Part shown: positions 50,295 to 63,678 of the stretch, piece after piece
Numbering within the stretch: the first letter of the stretch is position 1
Layout of the letters: every line of letters starts with the position of its first letter
Assembly (NCBI GenBank): GCA_025716815.1
Contig: JAIXMN010000019.1
Coordinates: 310,001 to 374,000, forward strand
Source: Dichotomocladium elegans
Taxonomy: Eukaryota > Mucoromycota > Mucoromycetes > Mucorales > Lichtheimiaceae
DNA length: 64,000 nucleotides
Direction: 5' to 3'
Notes under the pieces: model-generated
Database searches by the model: none
The model's input: the letters and a program-made list of their open reading frames with translations, nothing else
What the model was told of the DNA's origin: nothing
Made by a program: the position numbers and the translations under genes

Positions 50295-53200
50295 AGAATT
50301 TGTCCAACGATTCACCAAGGTGGACCTCGATCTGAGCGTTAACTTGTTGGACAAGTTTCTCCACACGCACATCATCATCTAAAAAAAAAGAAAAGAGAAA
50401 AAAAGAAAATAAAACTTAGAATTATCATCAACCAAATCGTGATTGCAAAATATTTACCTTCCATGAGTTCTGCAAGGAATGAGATACTCTCTGCCAGGAA
50501 CAGAAGCCATTCTTCGCCCAAGCGAATATAAAATTCTTCCAAACATTTGAGAGCAGCCAAGCGAATCTCGGGCGTATCCTCGCGAGTTTTCATCAGCACC
50601 TTATGGTTCATCGGCTTCCAGAGCGTGTCATTAGACACGGTCACAGCCATTTGACCCAGACAAGGCACAAGGTATGTAGTCATGCGTGAGAGGTAGTGAT
50701 CGGGCGTCTCGCTTTCACCCATCACCATCATTTGATCCACAACAGGGTCCAGGATTTTGTTAAACTTGGCGGCGTTCCACATATTGTCATTATCATACAA
50801 GAAGGACTTTTGCAGCGAGTTCATGATGTATTGCCAGACGCCATCAATGACTGCGTCGCCTGATATGTAAGCCTGGAGGCGTACAATGACATCGTCGATT
50901 ACATAGTTGTAGTAAGGTGCGAAGATGGACTTGAGACGGTCCAGTAAGGCATCCACAAGCTTGTAAAAGAATAGCACACGCTGCTTATCACCTTCGTCAG
51001 CCAACTCCATGAGGGCCCAGTCGACAACCTTCAAGAACAGCGGTTTGAACAGCGTTTCGTTGAGCTTCATTACAAGGTCAAGGAACACAGAAATGACAGC
51101 GCTCTCGATCTCATCAATGACATCACCTCCGAAACGACCGCTGTGAAGTCGGCGCAAATCAAAGGCGATGAGGAAGAACTTGAACAGTTGCTTATAGTGC
51201 GACGTCATCACCTCCCGAGTTGTATTGTCGATAATATTATCAACCATAGTCAGTAGAGCAAGCACGGACTAATAACATTGCGATTAAAACCACAAATGAT
51301 TGTCCAGCAAGTGTATATGGGCTTACCTTTTTACCACGCTCGACAACTTTTTCATAGCATGCAAATACGGGATTAAGCAGTACGCGAGGCGGAACCTTCG
51401 CCGCCATTGCCAGCAGGACTTCTGAGGTCTTTTGCTCGGTTACGGCCTTTTGTAAATCGGACTCATCATAGTCGTGGATGGCTGAGCTCAAGAGAGAGTC
51501 GAGAATCTTGGGCAAGTATGGGCTCATAAAATGAGGCAGTTCGCCGACAATAACACCCAGAGCACCGACAACAGCGAGGCGAAGCATAGTATTCGGCTTC
51601 TCAGCCGCGACGTTCTTAGCAAGGATGTCAGTGATAATAGGCATGAACTTGGGTAGATGCGGCACAGAACGGGGACCGGTCTCTTGGCTATTTTGAAAAC
51701 TACAATTAGCATCCCTTTCTTTAGACTTCATATTCAAATTCTTACCAAATCGTTGCCAGGCACGATAAGCTCGTCACCTTGACCTGGGAGTTAGCTAACT
51801 GTAAGCACTCGGGACCCATGATGGTCGGGATAGCATCCACAAATGCAGCAGGGTGAATATTGCCCGAGAACTTGGCAAGAGAAGAAATGCACATCAATGC
51901 CGACTGCTTATTGATTGCACTATCTTCCTCGCTGCACAGACTGTGTTCCTTCTCAATAGAGTTCGTCAATTCCTTCACCATGTTAACAAGGATAAGTTCA
52001 TCCTCAGGCGAAATATCTTCTTCGAAGGCGGACACTTTTTCATTGAACAAATTCATAGCCTTGCGCCGGATTGTAGTCTCGGGATGTTTTATCAGGTGAG
52101 AAACCACATTGACGAACGCTTCCAGAGGAAGGAGGCCATTGACCTTATCCATTACATCGTACACCACCTTCAGGATACCGCGCCAAAACTTGGTAACGCC
52201 TTGCTTAGCACCTGCAGACACGGCATACTGGTCGCGGAAATCGCCAAAGTATGTGACAATCTTGAGGAGAATCTCGATAGTCTCAAGATACAAGGGTTGC
52301 ATGGTCTGCTCAAAGTTCTCCTCCTTGGCCATAGTTTCCATAATTTTCGCCAAGAAGCCTCGCGAATGTAAAAGAAGGTCACAGAAGTTCATCACTAATA
52401 ACTTATAGCGGCGAAGCTCTTTGGCAGAGTGCTCGTTGATATCGAAAATACTCTCTTCTTGCATAGCGGTCTCATCTTCGGGCTTGTCGTTAGGCAAAGC
52501 AAGTACGCCCAAAAGAAGTGAGTTGATAGCCTTGATCTGCGTCATCGGGCTAAACTGCTGACTTAGCAGTTGACAGAACTCGGCCACCGAATCCGATTCA
52601 TCTTCTTTTATAAAGCGGTTCGCGTATTTTTCCAAAAGTAATGATATGATCGCATACAAAAACTCATTTTCGCCCAAAGTGCGGACGAGGACTGTGAACA
52701 ACGGGAGGCGGCGGTGCTTGGGGATGTGGAATAAGGCACCGACGAAAACCTTGATAATGGGTTTGACCTGGAGCGCCATAGCAACGCTGTTATTCTTGCT
52801 ATTACGACGGTTGGATTCAACCATAGGTGGAATGATCTTCTCCAAGGTTTGTTGGATGACCTGGAAGCTATAGTTGTCGTCTTGGCGCAAGACATTGGCG
52901 CCCATGAAGGTGAAGACGGCCATAATATTATTCAATACACTCTCAGGATACAATGACGCAATGGTGGCCATGAGTAACAGCGCCTGATTATGCGTCTGGG
53001 GATTACCAGTGGTGCGGATACACTGAACAACGACGTCAACGCGGAGGATAGATTCTTCAATATGAAGTCGGTTCTCTTCGATCGATCGAATAATGCGTGT
53101 CAAGGAAGACATGATCAGTTGGCTGATATACTCCAAGGAGACAGGTGCATCACGAAGGTCAGCGTTGATCATGGCCGCAAGAACATCAAACAATGGCTTG

Positions 53201-56200
53201 ATAAGTAGAGCATCATTTTTGATTGTGATCGATTCGATCAATTCAAGTAACGTCACAAGCTCGTAGAGATCGACTTGTGGAGACCCTGTTGCGGTGCTTC
53301 TCGCAAAACTCGAGTTATTATAATATCAAATAATTGGTGTGCGTTCACTTACTCTGATGATCGGACACGCTTCGAAGACACAGGTTCATCAGCTGAGCTG
53401 GCAAGCGAACGCGAAAATGCGGCAAGGCGCTCGTCAAACAGCTTCACAGGAATATCAATAGTAGTCAGGACCTTCTTACTAGCACGCACATCAGCCTGCT
53501 CTCCATTAGTGGCGATGTCAATCAGTGCGCCAAACAAGCTGTGTTTAGCAGCATCCTTCGCATTAGCAAAGAACTCCACAGAAATCTGTCTGATCGCAAA
53601 GCGGCGAGTAGAAGCTTGCCACCCTTCTTCATCTTCGCCGTCCAACACTTTCGCACTTGACAGCAGCTCCATGAAAACCGGCAAAGACTTGTCTGACTTT
53701 TGGCCAAAATGAGCGGCATTACTGGGTAGGAAGCAATGTGACAATAGTTCAATGAGCCGGGTGGTCTTTCGAGTTTGCTGTCCCTTAAGCGTTGTGTCGA
53801 GTAGAGGAAGCAGGATATCCAGTTTGCGCGGCAGCTTGACACCATCTAGGAGCGTAAGAAGGCCGATACGTACATCCATGACATCGATAGCCTTGATATG
53901 GTGCAACAGATGGTCCAAGATATGACTGCCATGCCCCTTGATTTGTTTGTCGCTGGACCCCATAGAAAGATCGATGAACTCTTTAACAACGGCAAAAATG
54001 TAATTCTGATCTTGAATGATTTCTTGGCTTTGAGAGGCAACAAATTCAATAAAGTGAGCTGCATGATTGGACTTGATATCTGGAATGAGGATTGCATCTT
54101 GGCCATAAGAATCTTTCGCGCTGATAATGTCAAGTTCTGCCGAGCTATTTTGCTGCACATTTTTTCTATCGAGCTCTTTCAAACGGTGACCACTGGGCAG
54201 ACCGGCATGTTCATAACCGACACGGATATTTTCGAGGCAATGGATCGCTTCAACTCGGACAATCTTCTCGACATCATACAATGCTGAAAATAAGCATGGG
54301 ATCGTATGTTGGAAGTCGGTTTTACCAATACGGGACTTGATGAACAAGCTGGCAATCTGAAGGGCACGCGCACGGACAATGGCGGGTTCATCTACAATTT
54401 GACGGTAAGACACAAACGATAGCTCAAGCATATCAATAAGTACCTGAACGAGTCCAGATGCTCATCAGGAATGGAAGCATATCGTCCACAGCTTGCTTGG
54501 AGATTAGTACAGAGAGAGGCGCCTCAAAACAGGCTAATGTTGTTCCTCGAGTGAAGACCCGGAAAAGGTTGTTGAGAGCTGATCGGTATGCTTCAACATT
54601 CGAATCATTGCTTTCGTGGAACCAGTCCACTACAGCAGTAGGGCGCTGCAAAGTGTTGGCGAAGACTATAAGCATATATTGGGTCAAGTTGGTCACTTCT
54701 TGGGCGTTTAACTCGGATACATGGCGAAGAGCGGAAAATGTTGTATTAGACAATGAGTTATTGTCATCGTTTGCAAAGCTGGCAGGGTACTTAGTTCGAG
54801 AAAGCTTCGCCAAATCCTGCTCAGCAAGCGACTTCAGAAGAGTTTGAATCACGTAATCGGCTAGCACGACAGAGGAAGGATGGAGCATCACTGCACGGAT
54901 AAGAACGAGCATGGACAGCACCTTTTCAGGTATGGAATGCTGTCTATTAGCCAGCTCGATCCAGAATGCAAGGGGTCTATTGTCCCCCTGCGAAGCGATC
55001 TTGGCAGCTTCAAGCTCAATAAACTCTTTCGCAACATCACAATCTGCGCGCTTTTGCATCTGAGCTTTCTTGAGCGCAGCTCGCATATGTTCGACTTTGT
55101 CGTTGAGAACTTGGCTAGATGAAGGTGCGGTTGCGTCCATCGATTCTAGAAAGATCTTGATCCGTTGGTAAGGAGCAGAGAAGGCAAATAGAGCAAGCAG
55201 ACGGGCCACATCATTGCATGCCATGGGATCGTGTTGGGCCAAATTACAGAACAGGAAATTCATGATGTCGGACGTCTCCTTCCTTTCCATCGCATTTTTT
55301 CCTTGGAGCAATTGCGACAGTTTGGAGATAATAGTAGTAGTAGGAACATACTTCATAAGCTGATCGGGGACCTCCTTGATTGAGAACATGAGCAAGTCAT
55401 TGAATTCGGTAAGACTTTCGCTCAGAGCGGACGTGATGACTTCAGACGTCTAAATTTTTCTTGAAATGTCAGGATACATCTAACAGCGTTTAGCGTTTTT
55501 TACCTTTGCCAAAGGATTCTGTGGATCGTCCATAATAGGTAAAAGCTTTTGCAAAGCAAGTAAACGCGAAGAAGCTGCGGGACTGTGGAGACACAAGTAG
55601 AGAGTCGTATTGGCTTCTTCGATAAGTTCGTGTGTTGTACCCTTTAAACCAACAGATGCAAATTCATAGAGTTCGTTGGTATCCTTGCCGGCCTTCAAAT
55701 GCTTGTCCAATACTGTATCGAGCTCTTCTGTATAGCGCTGGGAGATGGTAACCAGTAAAGGGCGGATATGTTTGATATATTGTAATTTTGCAGCCGAATC
55801 GTCTTGCTGTAGATAGACACGGATCAAATTGTCGATCACCAATCGAATGTTTTCAATAGAAATGGTCCCGTTCACGATCATGCTGTCAAGCATAGCAATC
55901 TTCCCAGCCGTAAGTGCAACAGGGGCGCATAGGGATGGGAGGAGCTTGGCAAGAAATCTATCAGCCTTGTACTTGACAGTGATCTCTTGAAACACTTTTT
56001 CAAATTCGGCAGAAGCCAGAAGAATGTTGCTCGACTTCGTACTCAGTCCAGCGTAGGACTCCTGGGATTGAGTGATATGCACAAGGGTGAGTAGCGCGTA
56101 CGAGAAGCATGCGGGATTGAGGTGCTTGAGAATGGTGTCGGTGATGGTCGTCAAAGCAATTTTGCTAAAAGCAGCGCGGGTGGCTATCTGGGAAATGATC

Positions 56201-57081
56201 ATGTAACTGGCAAGCTGGAGTTCGGGAGAGTTGCGAGCACGCATGCCCTCCAGGACGACCGGTAAAGTAGAAGAAACATCCGCATCGGTGATTCGTGGAA
56301 GAGATTTTATATATTCTGTCATCGTCGCAGCAAAAAATGAATGGAGGATCTTGAAAGGCACGCTGGACTTGAGAACTGTATTGCACACCAGATCAAATAT
56401 ATCTTTCCTCTTCCCCATTTTCATCACCAAAAGTGAGCGTTCCAAAGGAATACCGCTCTTTTTGACCGGCAACAGAAAAGCCAAATGTGTGTTTTCCCTT
56501 ACGAAGGATGTGTTAGATCTCAAAGCCATGACTTTGCACGCCTGGCCAACTTACTTGATATGCAGCAACCCCACCATTTTTGCAAAAAGTTTGGTTTCAT
56601 GATATGGCAAAATGCACGATACCACGGGATCAACATTAAATTCGTGCACACGGAAACGACGGATCAACCATTCTAGTGCTTTGGATGCGGGCTTTAGCAG
56701 AAAGTAGGGTGATAATTGGTGGAGGAATGCCGAAATGCTGGCATCAAGTTTGGCGTTCTCTTCTGCAGTCTACAAGTCCATGAATTAAGTACCCATGTCG
56801 GCTATAGTTATCTATAACCGTCGCCCTCTATATACCTGAAGAACTCGATCAACAGATTTCATACTCTCCGAGAAAAGAGTCTTTTCGAAAGCTGCGAATC
56901 GCTCGTCGAGAATCACAAGCTCCATAATACCATTGTAGGCGATCGAGTAGATCGTGTCAAGATCTATGTCCGCAGCTTCACGTGCGTTGAAGAGCAAGGA
57001 CGGTCTAAACCGACGGGACTTTTCGGTGACATTCCGGAGATCCGCAGTGCCGATCTTTTTAAGTTGTTCTTGCAACGACAT
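50287..57081 (-). CDS. UTP10: U3 snoRNP protein Utp10 (HEATR1)
   Basis: Nine minus-strand exons (57081-56836, 56769-56555, 56518-55504, 55449-54444, 54391-53353, 53308-51746, 51699-51327, 51268-50458 and 50378-50287) give 2119 residues, similar to animal HEATR1 and longer than the yeast protein. Utp10 is a HEAT-repeat scaffold of the small-subunit processome that acts in rDNA transcription and 18S rRNA maturation in the nucleolus. The N-terminus (MSLQEQLKKIG, DLDTIYSIAYNGIMEL) and the C-terminus (LGEEWLLFLAESISFLAELME, then DDDVRVEKLVQQVNAQIE) are the most telling family blocks. Leu-rich HEAT-like helices fill the rest. Antisense ORFs of up to 172 codons on the plus strand are shadows. It starts 141 bp from the Red1-like gene, divergent. 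Confidence 0.95.
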
Positions 57082-57222
57082 ATCTGACCGAAAGACAAGC
57101 AACAAGAAAATAAAAAAATTTGGCTCCATTAAACTTCTTTTGTAATATTAACTCAGCTGCTTTGCAAGCCCATTTTGGTTGTCACTTGCTCTGTATTGTT
57201 ATCAAATTTTTCTTTCTCCTAA
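57082..57222. promoter_or_regulatory. Short divergent promoter, UTP10 and Red1-like gene
   Basis: Only 141 bp separate the two start codons, so both promoters must lie in or around this stretch. It is AT-rich, and no clear TATA box stands out. Confidence 0.5.
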
Positions 57223-59033
57223 ATGTCCTCGTCAACTCCTGTGGATATGGAAATCTCGGACGGCTCAGATACTAACAGTGACATGGATGTGTCTGACAGC
57301 GATCAAGAGGTTGAGCAGATCGTTACTTACTCTTCGTCATCATCATCTGTTGCACCATTTACCAACCAGCATGCAGTGGCTTCGGCAAGTTATGTCACAG
57401 CAGGAGCTGATTTTAATGCTCGATCGTACGCTCCATATGCAGACCAAGGAGCAGTTGCGAAGCAGACACCGATAAATACGTTCTATGTAAGCATAGTAAT
57501 ACTTTGCACAAGAACGTTTTAATGATCAACTTCGTTGTGTAGCCCGGCCATGATGCTGTTTCAGCACCAGCTGTGGGGATTCCTTCATATAATTATAGCA
57601 ATGGCTACGGCGTTCAACCATCTTACATGGAACTTCCACATCACACTCTTCATTTCAACCCTCATATTGGATCACAACCTGCCATAGGTGGCTTTGGTAA
57701 TAGATTTGAACCGGGAGCAGAACTATTGCCTGAAGATTTCTCCATGAAGTCGTCGAGCGCTCCTTTGGCTGAAGATACCCTATCAGAATCAGGATATCAT
57801 ACCGCACCGGACTCGCCTATGATTGACACAGAGGACGAGGAACCGGGGCTCATCAAGTCGGAGGATGATGAGCTAGAGGGTCTCAAAGCGCAGCTGGAAC
57901 GCTACCAGCGGCAAATCGAAGACTTTGATAAGGAGATTGAAGTTATTAACAAGGATAAGCGGCGCCTTGAACGTGAATTTCTTCGTCTGCGAGTTCAGCA
58001 TTCCATGGTCCAAAACCGGAAAAAGGCTAAGGGGCCAATTGAAGCTACTCCTGCAGCAAAAAAAGAACCATTGCCTTCGAAGACACCAGCCATTAATTCT
58101 ACAAACCATTTGAGATCTTCCGTTCAAGATCAGGAATCTACCCAGCAAATCTCGAGTTCCTTGCAGGCTCGGCCACTTTCGTCCAGATCAATTAGTGCAC
58201 CATCATCAAGCACTCCTCTTACGGCAGATACCAAGCGTACGCTTGTAACGAATCTATCACCATCTTCACGTCCGAAAACACCGACTATCCTCCCCCTGCC
58301 GCATAGACGCAATGTCTGGACCAATCCACACATTGGAAAGAAAGATCCACCGGCAGCAACAACTGGAGCAGCCCCATCGCTATCTAAGCCAAAGGCAACA
58401 TTGTTCGGTTCGGGCACCCAAAGATTAGCAGGAGCGACTTATACACGGCCGTCTGCTCCAAACTCAGATATAAGTGGCGTACAAATACCAAAGAAGCTGG
58501 TTGTACCGGACACGCTGCCAGCAAAGAATCAACAACAACCGAAACAGCCAACAACATATCAGAATAACCAGATCCCGCGATCAGGATCAGAGCCAAGTGT
58601 AAGGGAGTGTCCTAGGACATGATGTACTGATTATATTCCCTCTGATATGATTCACACACACATACCCAAACACACACCTCACCTACAGCGGCCATCCTCC
58701 TCTTCCGGTGCTCCTTCTCATATTTCGAGTCAACCAAAGAAGACTGCTCTTTCCTCAGAAAAGGTAGATTCCATATCGTTTTAGTGCTGACGATTCATAT
58801 TTTTTGTTCTCCCCCCCAAAAAAAACATTTAGAACGGCTTCCGACCATATGATTCACCACTGAGACGACTGGGTATTTCTAAAGCACATCCTTATAATCA
58901 ACAGCTACGACCGGCAATTCCAAATGAAAACCTAACGCGTGAGATGTGTCGGTTTGAAATTGCTGGTACATGTAACGACGACACATGCAATGCTCTGCAT
59001 TTCAGAGACTTTGAAGGTACAATGTCTCAGTAA
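57223..59033 (+). CDS. Red1/ZFC3H1-like nuclear RNA-decay factor
   Basis: Four exons (57223-57486, 57543-58598, 58689-58763 and 58833-59033), all joined in phase 0, give 531 residues. The N-terminus is acidic and Ser-rich (DMEISDGSDTNSDMDVSDSD). A coiled coil follows (about 205-250: LEGLKAQLERYQRQIEDFDK). The middle is basic, Ser/Pro-rich and disordered. The C-terminus has the small zinc finger MCRFEIAGTCNDDTCNALHF (C-C-C-H) typical of fission-yeast Red1 and animal ZFC3H1, scaffolds that link the Mtr4 helicase to the nuclear exosome. That role is inferred from the finger plus the coiled coil; the protein is shorter than those relatives. Confidence 0.75.
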
Positions 59034-59166
59034 TTTCCCTTAGGGCGGCATTCTTCACAATAAAGATCTTTGAAAAGCAAACGCTTCTCGCATTTGAATA
59101 TCAAACACGAGTGTTCTTTTTTCCATCAGATCATCTAATAAAATAATTTTTTTATGTACATGTAAA

Positions 59167-61809
59167 CTAGTAGCCCTTCATCTCAGCAATCACTGCACGC
59201 TCTCTATCTTTGCTCATCTCGCCATAACCAATGACCCTCATAGAGAAGCTTCCACTACCGCCGGTCAGGCTACGAAGTGCGTTTGAATAGCCTAGCATAG
59301 AGCTAAGCGGTACGTGAGCCTTGACTACCTGTTTGGACTTATACTCGCCAACATCACCATTAACATCGAGTGAATCCACAGGTGCGTAGACTTGCACGTC
59401 CTGACTCCCTGTCACCTCTTGGTCCACGTCTGTAGCGGATTCGAGTCCGATCACATGACCACGGCGCGTGCCGCTCAAATCGCTTACCACGGTGCCGATC
59501 AGATTGTCGTTAACTTCGGTGTGGACCTCCATCATGGGTTCCAGGAGGCACGATCCAGCCTGTTTGATAGCATCCTGAACACCCTTTGCAACGCATGCAG
59601 AAACACTGCCCAGGGAGGTATCAGCGCCAAAAGTTTCGAGGTCGGATACGGTCACTCTGACACGCGTCAATGGAAAGCCGAGAACCGCGCCTCGTGCAAG
59701 GCCCGACTGCAGGCCTGTCTGTATTGCGCGACGAACGTCATCTTTTTTCAGTTGCTGGTCAATGCTGGCATTCTCCTCGGATGGATGGGTATCATTTTCG
59801 GAGGGAAGATGGATCTTCAGATAGTTGCCTGCGTCGACAATCCATCCCTCATGATCATCTTTCTCTTCCTCACACAATGGCAGCAACTCCACTTTGCAGT
59901 TCGCACGGGATCGTTTTCCCAAGACCTCCCTGTCAAACGTGGACCTGACAACCGCAGGAGACTGGCATGTTTCACGGTAGCTGATGCACATCTTTCCCAT
60001 CTCAGCCTTGACCTTGAAGTCGTTGATCAACCGATCCTTCACTATCTCTAGGTGTAGTTCACCCATTCCGCTGATCAGCGTCTGTCCACTGTCAGCATCC
60101 GTCCAGACCTTAAGTGACGGGTCCTCTCGTGTCAGATTCTTTAATGCTTCATCAATGGCCTTTTCTTCAGATACAGAGGCAGGTTCGATGGCTGAGAAAA
60201 ATGCCGGGCTGGGAACATCGATATTATTCAGCTGTAGCCCGGATTTGATGGCGTTTGTATCATTAGATTGCACAAGCGTGTCACCCGTGCGGGTATCGCG
60301 CAGACCCACAATCACACCGATGTTACCGGCAGTAATGGAGGGTATTTCTTCGACATCCTTAGCGTACATTTGCAGGAGCTTGTTGACGCGCTCCTTTGTA
60401 CGGGTTGTGGTATTAAAGATTGTCGCGCGCGTATTGAGCTTGCCTTGGGAGCCACGACCATGAGTTCATGCTCCTTTCATCGCGTATTCTCTCCCTCCAT
60501 CCCTCCATTTTCTTGTTACCTGAATAGACCTTGACGTAGACTAAAGGACCTCGACGAGGATCATGGGTAACTTTGAACGCCAAGGCGCACAGTTTTCCAT
60601 TCTCCTCGAGGGGAATTAATTGCGTTTTGGAGCCATCGAGCTTTGCGAGTGCTGCAGGCCGATCAAGGGGGCTCGGTAAATAATCGATCACTGCATCAAG
60701 TACAGGCTGTACACCCATGTTTCTGAAGGCAGCACCACAAAGAACAGGTACTGCCTTGCTTGCTAGTGTCACGCGACGTAGAGATTCCTTGAGCGACTCA
60801 GCTGTGACTTTGAGATGGTCACCATCTGCTTCGTCGAAGAAGGCCTCCACAATGCCATCATCCAGTTCAGCCAGAGCTTCCACCAGGGCTGTCCGTCCCC
60901 GTACAGCTTCTTCGTACAACGTCGAAGTGTTATCAAGCGGTGAACGCGACATGGTTAATCCGTCGTCGCCCACCCATTGAACCGTTTCCATGGTAACGAG
61001 ATCCACAACCCCTTCGATCCCCGTCTCTGCCATCAGGGGTACCTGCAGCACCAGCGGACGAGCCCGCAGTTTTTTCCAGATCTGGAGGACTGTACGACCA
61101 TATGCAGCGCCCATGCGGTCCATCTTGTTGACGAATGCTATACGTGGGATTCCATAACGGTCTGCTTGCCGCCACACTGTCTCTGTCTGGGCTTCCACAC
61201 CAGCCACGCCGTCAAGGATGGTCACTGCACCATCCAGAACGCGTACTGCCCGCTCAACTTCGATCGTGAAATCCACGTGGCCTGGTGTGTCAATCAGATT
61301 GATCCGGTGGCCATTCCATCCAAAGGTGATCGCAGCGCTGTTGATCGTAATCCCCCGCTCCCGTTCGGCTTTGAGATAGTCCATGACGGTATCGCCGTCA
61401 TCAATATCTTATAACACGCCGATCAGAATCCGGGAATTGTTGACCTGTCTTCGTTTTACCTCCAATCTTCGTTGTGACACCTGCATAGTACAACATGCGT
61501 TCGGTCGTTGTTGTTTTCCCTAAGGAAAAATGTGAATAGTTCATTACAACATGACAGCTCGGTATACAAACCTGCATCAATGTGGGCAATAATGCCGATG
61601 TTCCTTGTTTTCGGGAGCGAAAAATCTTTAGGGCCTGTGCAATGTTGGTGAGAGAGAGAGAATGAGAGAGCTTTCATTCCCTCGCGGTTGTACTAACCAG
61701 AAGCATATCCTCGGCAACCTACGGCGCTAAGTCTTGCAATGCACCTGTGGACAGCCGAAAATCCGGCCCTTTGACGCACGAGTGTCGATCCCAACACTAG
61801 GGATAACAT
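59167..61809 (-). CDS. MEF2: Mitochondrial elongation factor G2 / ribosome-releasing factor 2
   Basis: Five minus-strand exons (61809-61698, 61634-61572, 61520-61461, 61407-60520 and 60443-59167) give 799 residues. The first about 37 residues are Arg/Leu/Ser-rich without acidic residues, a mitochondrial presequence. GTPase motifs follow: AHIDAGKTTTTERM, RERGITINSAA, DTPGHVDF and FVNKMDRMG. Later EF-G domains include SGMGELHLEIVKDRL and GSGSFSMRVIGYGEM. The GDIDDGDTVMDYLKAERERG switch region fits EF-G2 (RRF2/GFM2), which splits ribosomes with recycling factor, rather than EF-G1. It diverges from TFB4 with 344 bp between starts. Confidence 0.92.
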
Positions 61810-62153
61810 GGAAAGTTAAAGACGAGGAAGCGTGACTGGTAGGAAGCCCACGGCGGGTCAGTGCTTTTTGACAGACGGAAAAATGATTCATTAACAGTAT
61901 TTTCACACTAACAGATTTTTTCGACATATGCTATCCTAACTTGGACAAAGAAGGTAATGTTTGAGCAGTAGGATGTCGCCATATATATATGAAACTCAAG
62001 ATGTGAGCTAGTCAGCATCATAGTCTATTCAGATAGTATCAACGTCGATTCTTTTTTTTATTGTCTACCCTGAATAAAAAAAAAAAAGGAGCTTTAGTCC
62101 CCGCTCGAGTTCCTTTTCCTATCTTCCCGCATATTATTTTTTTTCCCTTCACG
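61810..62153. promoter_or_regulatory. Divergent promoter region, MEF2 and TFB4
   Basis: 344 bp between the two ATGs. A TATATATATAT run lies at 61981-61990, and pyrimidine-rich and T-rich tracts precede TFB4. No exon of either gene is evident here. Confidence 0.45.
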
Positions 62154-63678
62154 ATGAAAGGCATTTCCACTAGCGAAGGTACGAACAAGTTGCGTGCTGC
62201 TTATTCATTCCAGCTGATGTTCTACCTAGATGATTCTAACCTCCTCGTGCTTATAATCGATACCAATCCTTTTGTATGGGCCGAGTCCGCCAAAGCAGAG
62301 ACGCCTCTGTCACTAGACGATGCGCTGCGGCAAATCCTGATATTCATTAATGCACATCTCGCACTCAAGCACAATAATAAAGTTGCTGCCATCGCTAGTC
62401 ATCTGGGACACAGGTAATTCTCGAGTGCATTGAAACAAAGCGACGGGGGATCCGATTATCGTTGGGTGAGTTGATGCGTGTCAATCGATTGACGCATTTA
62501 TTAGCAAATTCTTATACCCACTCTCAGGTGACGAGACTGTGATAAAGCCGAGCACAGGTCAACGGAGAAACGCAAACATGTATCCCAATTTTCAATTCGT
62601 GACAGATCAAATTGTGGAGAGTCTGCAGGAGTTATTTGCAGATACAGATGTATCCTTTCTGAAAAAGGACACTGGTAATGGATGAGAAAGAGATAAAAAA
62701 GTGTGAGTGACATATATGCTGAAAAAACAAGAACATCATCCTTCTGAAAAGGCGCGTCATCTTTGATTACAGGCGCATTTTCGATGGCTCTCTGCTGTAT
62801 GCAAAGAATTTAGACCTTACAGCAATCGTATCAATTACTGATCCCGAAGCTCCTTTAGATATCAACAGAATTACCAAGCTAGATCAACTCGGACACATTA
62901 AGCCCCGCATCCTGATATTGTCAGTGTCACCGGACTCAGCATTTCAATATATTCCCTTAATGAACTGCATCTTTTCAGCACAGAAATCTGCAAGTGAAAA
63001 AAGACAAAAGTGAAAAAAAAAACCCGATACTGACCAGTCTTTTATATATATTTTCACCGGGAAAATAGGGTATTCCAGTTGATGTTTGTAAGATCTATGG
63101 TCAAGAGACGGCTTTTCTGCAGCAAGCAGCCAATATCAGTGGCGGGGTTTATGTCAGGGTCACTAATCCTCAGGCATTATTGCAATACTTGATGGTGAGA
63201 GAACGCTGTCTACAATATGCTTTCGCAACCCTCACACATGACCCTTAGTTTGCGTTCTTACCGGAGCGATACGCACGGAACTTTTTGAATTTACCTAGCC
63301 AAGACCAGGTCGATTTTCGAGCAGCCTGCTTTTGCCACAAGAAGATTGTGGATATTGGCTACGTGTGTTCCGTATGTCTGTCGAGTAAGTTGTTTTGGGT
63401 GGCCCGATGAGAGAAAGGTTGATATTGAGGCGCAGACGACGCGATATAGTTTATTGTTCCTGGTCGCCCGTATGCTCCACGTGCAAGTAAGTAATTGAAA
63501 TCGACTAGCCCCCCCCCCCAAGAGTCTATAGAGGTTGACGAAGCAAATCCATTTTCCGTTTAGAACCAAGTTCGCGTTTAGGGCTATGGTTCCACCGGTA
63601 AGCCGAAGTAAGCCACAGACCCCGCGGGTTTCTCCATCCTTGCCAAGCAGTGCAAACCCATCCCCTTCGCATGCATGA
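62154..63678 (+). CDS. TFB4: TFIIH subunit Tfb4 (p34)
   Basis: Nine exons (62154-62178, 62230-62413, 62505-62674, 62773-62796, 62859-62989, 63069-63194, 63249-63384, 63450-63486 and 63564-63678) give 315 residues. Tfb4/p34 is a core TFIIH subunit used in transcription initiation and nucleotide excision repair. The vWA-like domain shows NLLVLIIDTNPFVWAE, RQILIFINAHLALKHNNKVA, SKFLYP, and across splices GAFSMALCYINRI, ILILSVSPDSAFQYIPLMNC and IPVDVCKI. The C-terminal zinc-binding part has CFCHKKIVDIGYVCSVCLSI and CSTCKTKF. Exon 4 is only 24 bp. Intron 5 has a GC donor (gcaagt at 62990). The first intron is inferred: a read-through gives a frame without family fit. Confidence 0.9.

Noticed and set aside
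51853..52371. 172-codon antisense frame inside UTP10
   Set aside because: Shadow of the conserved HEAT-repeat coding strand; no family features.
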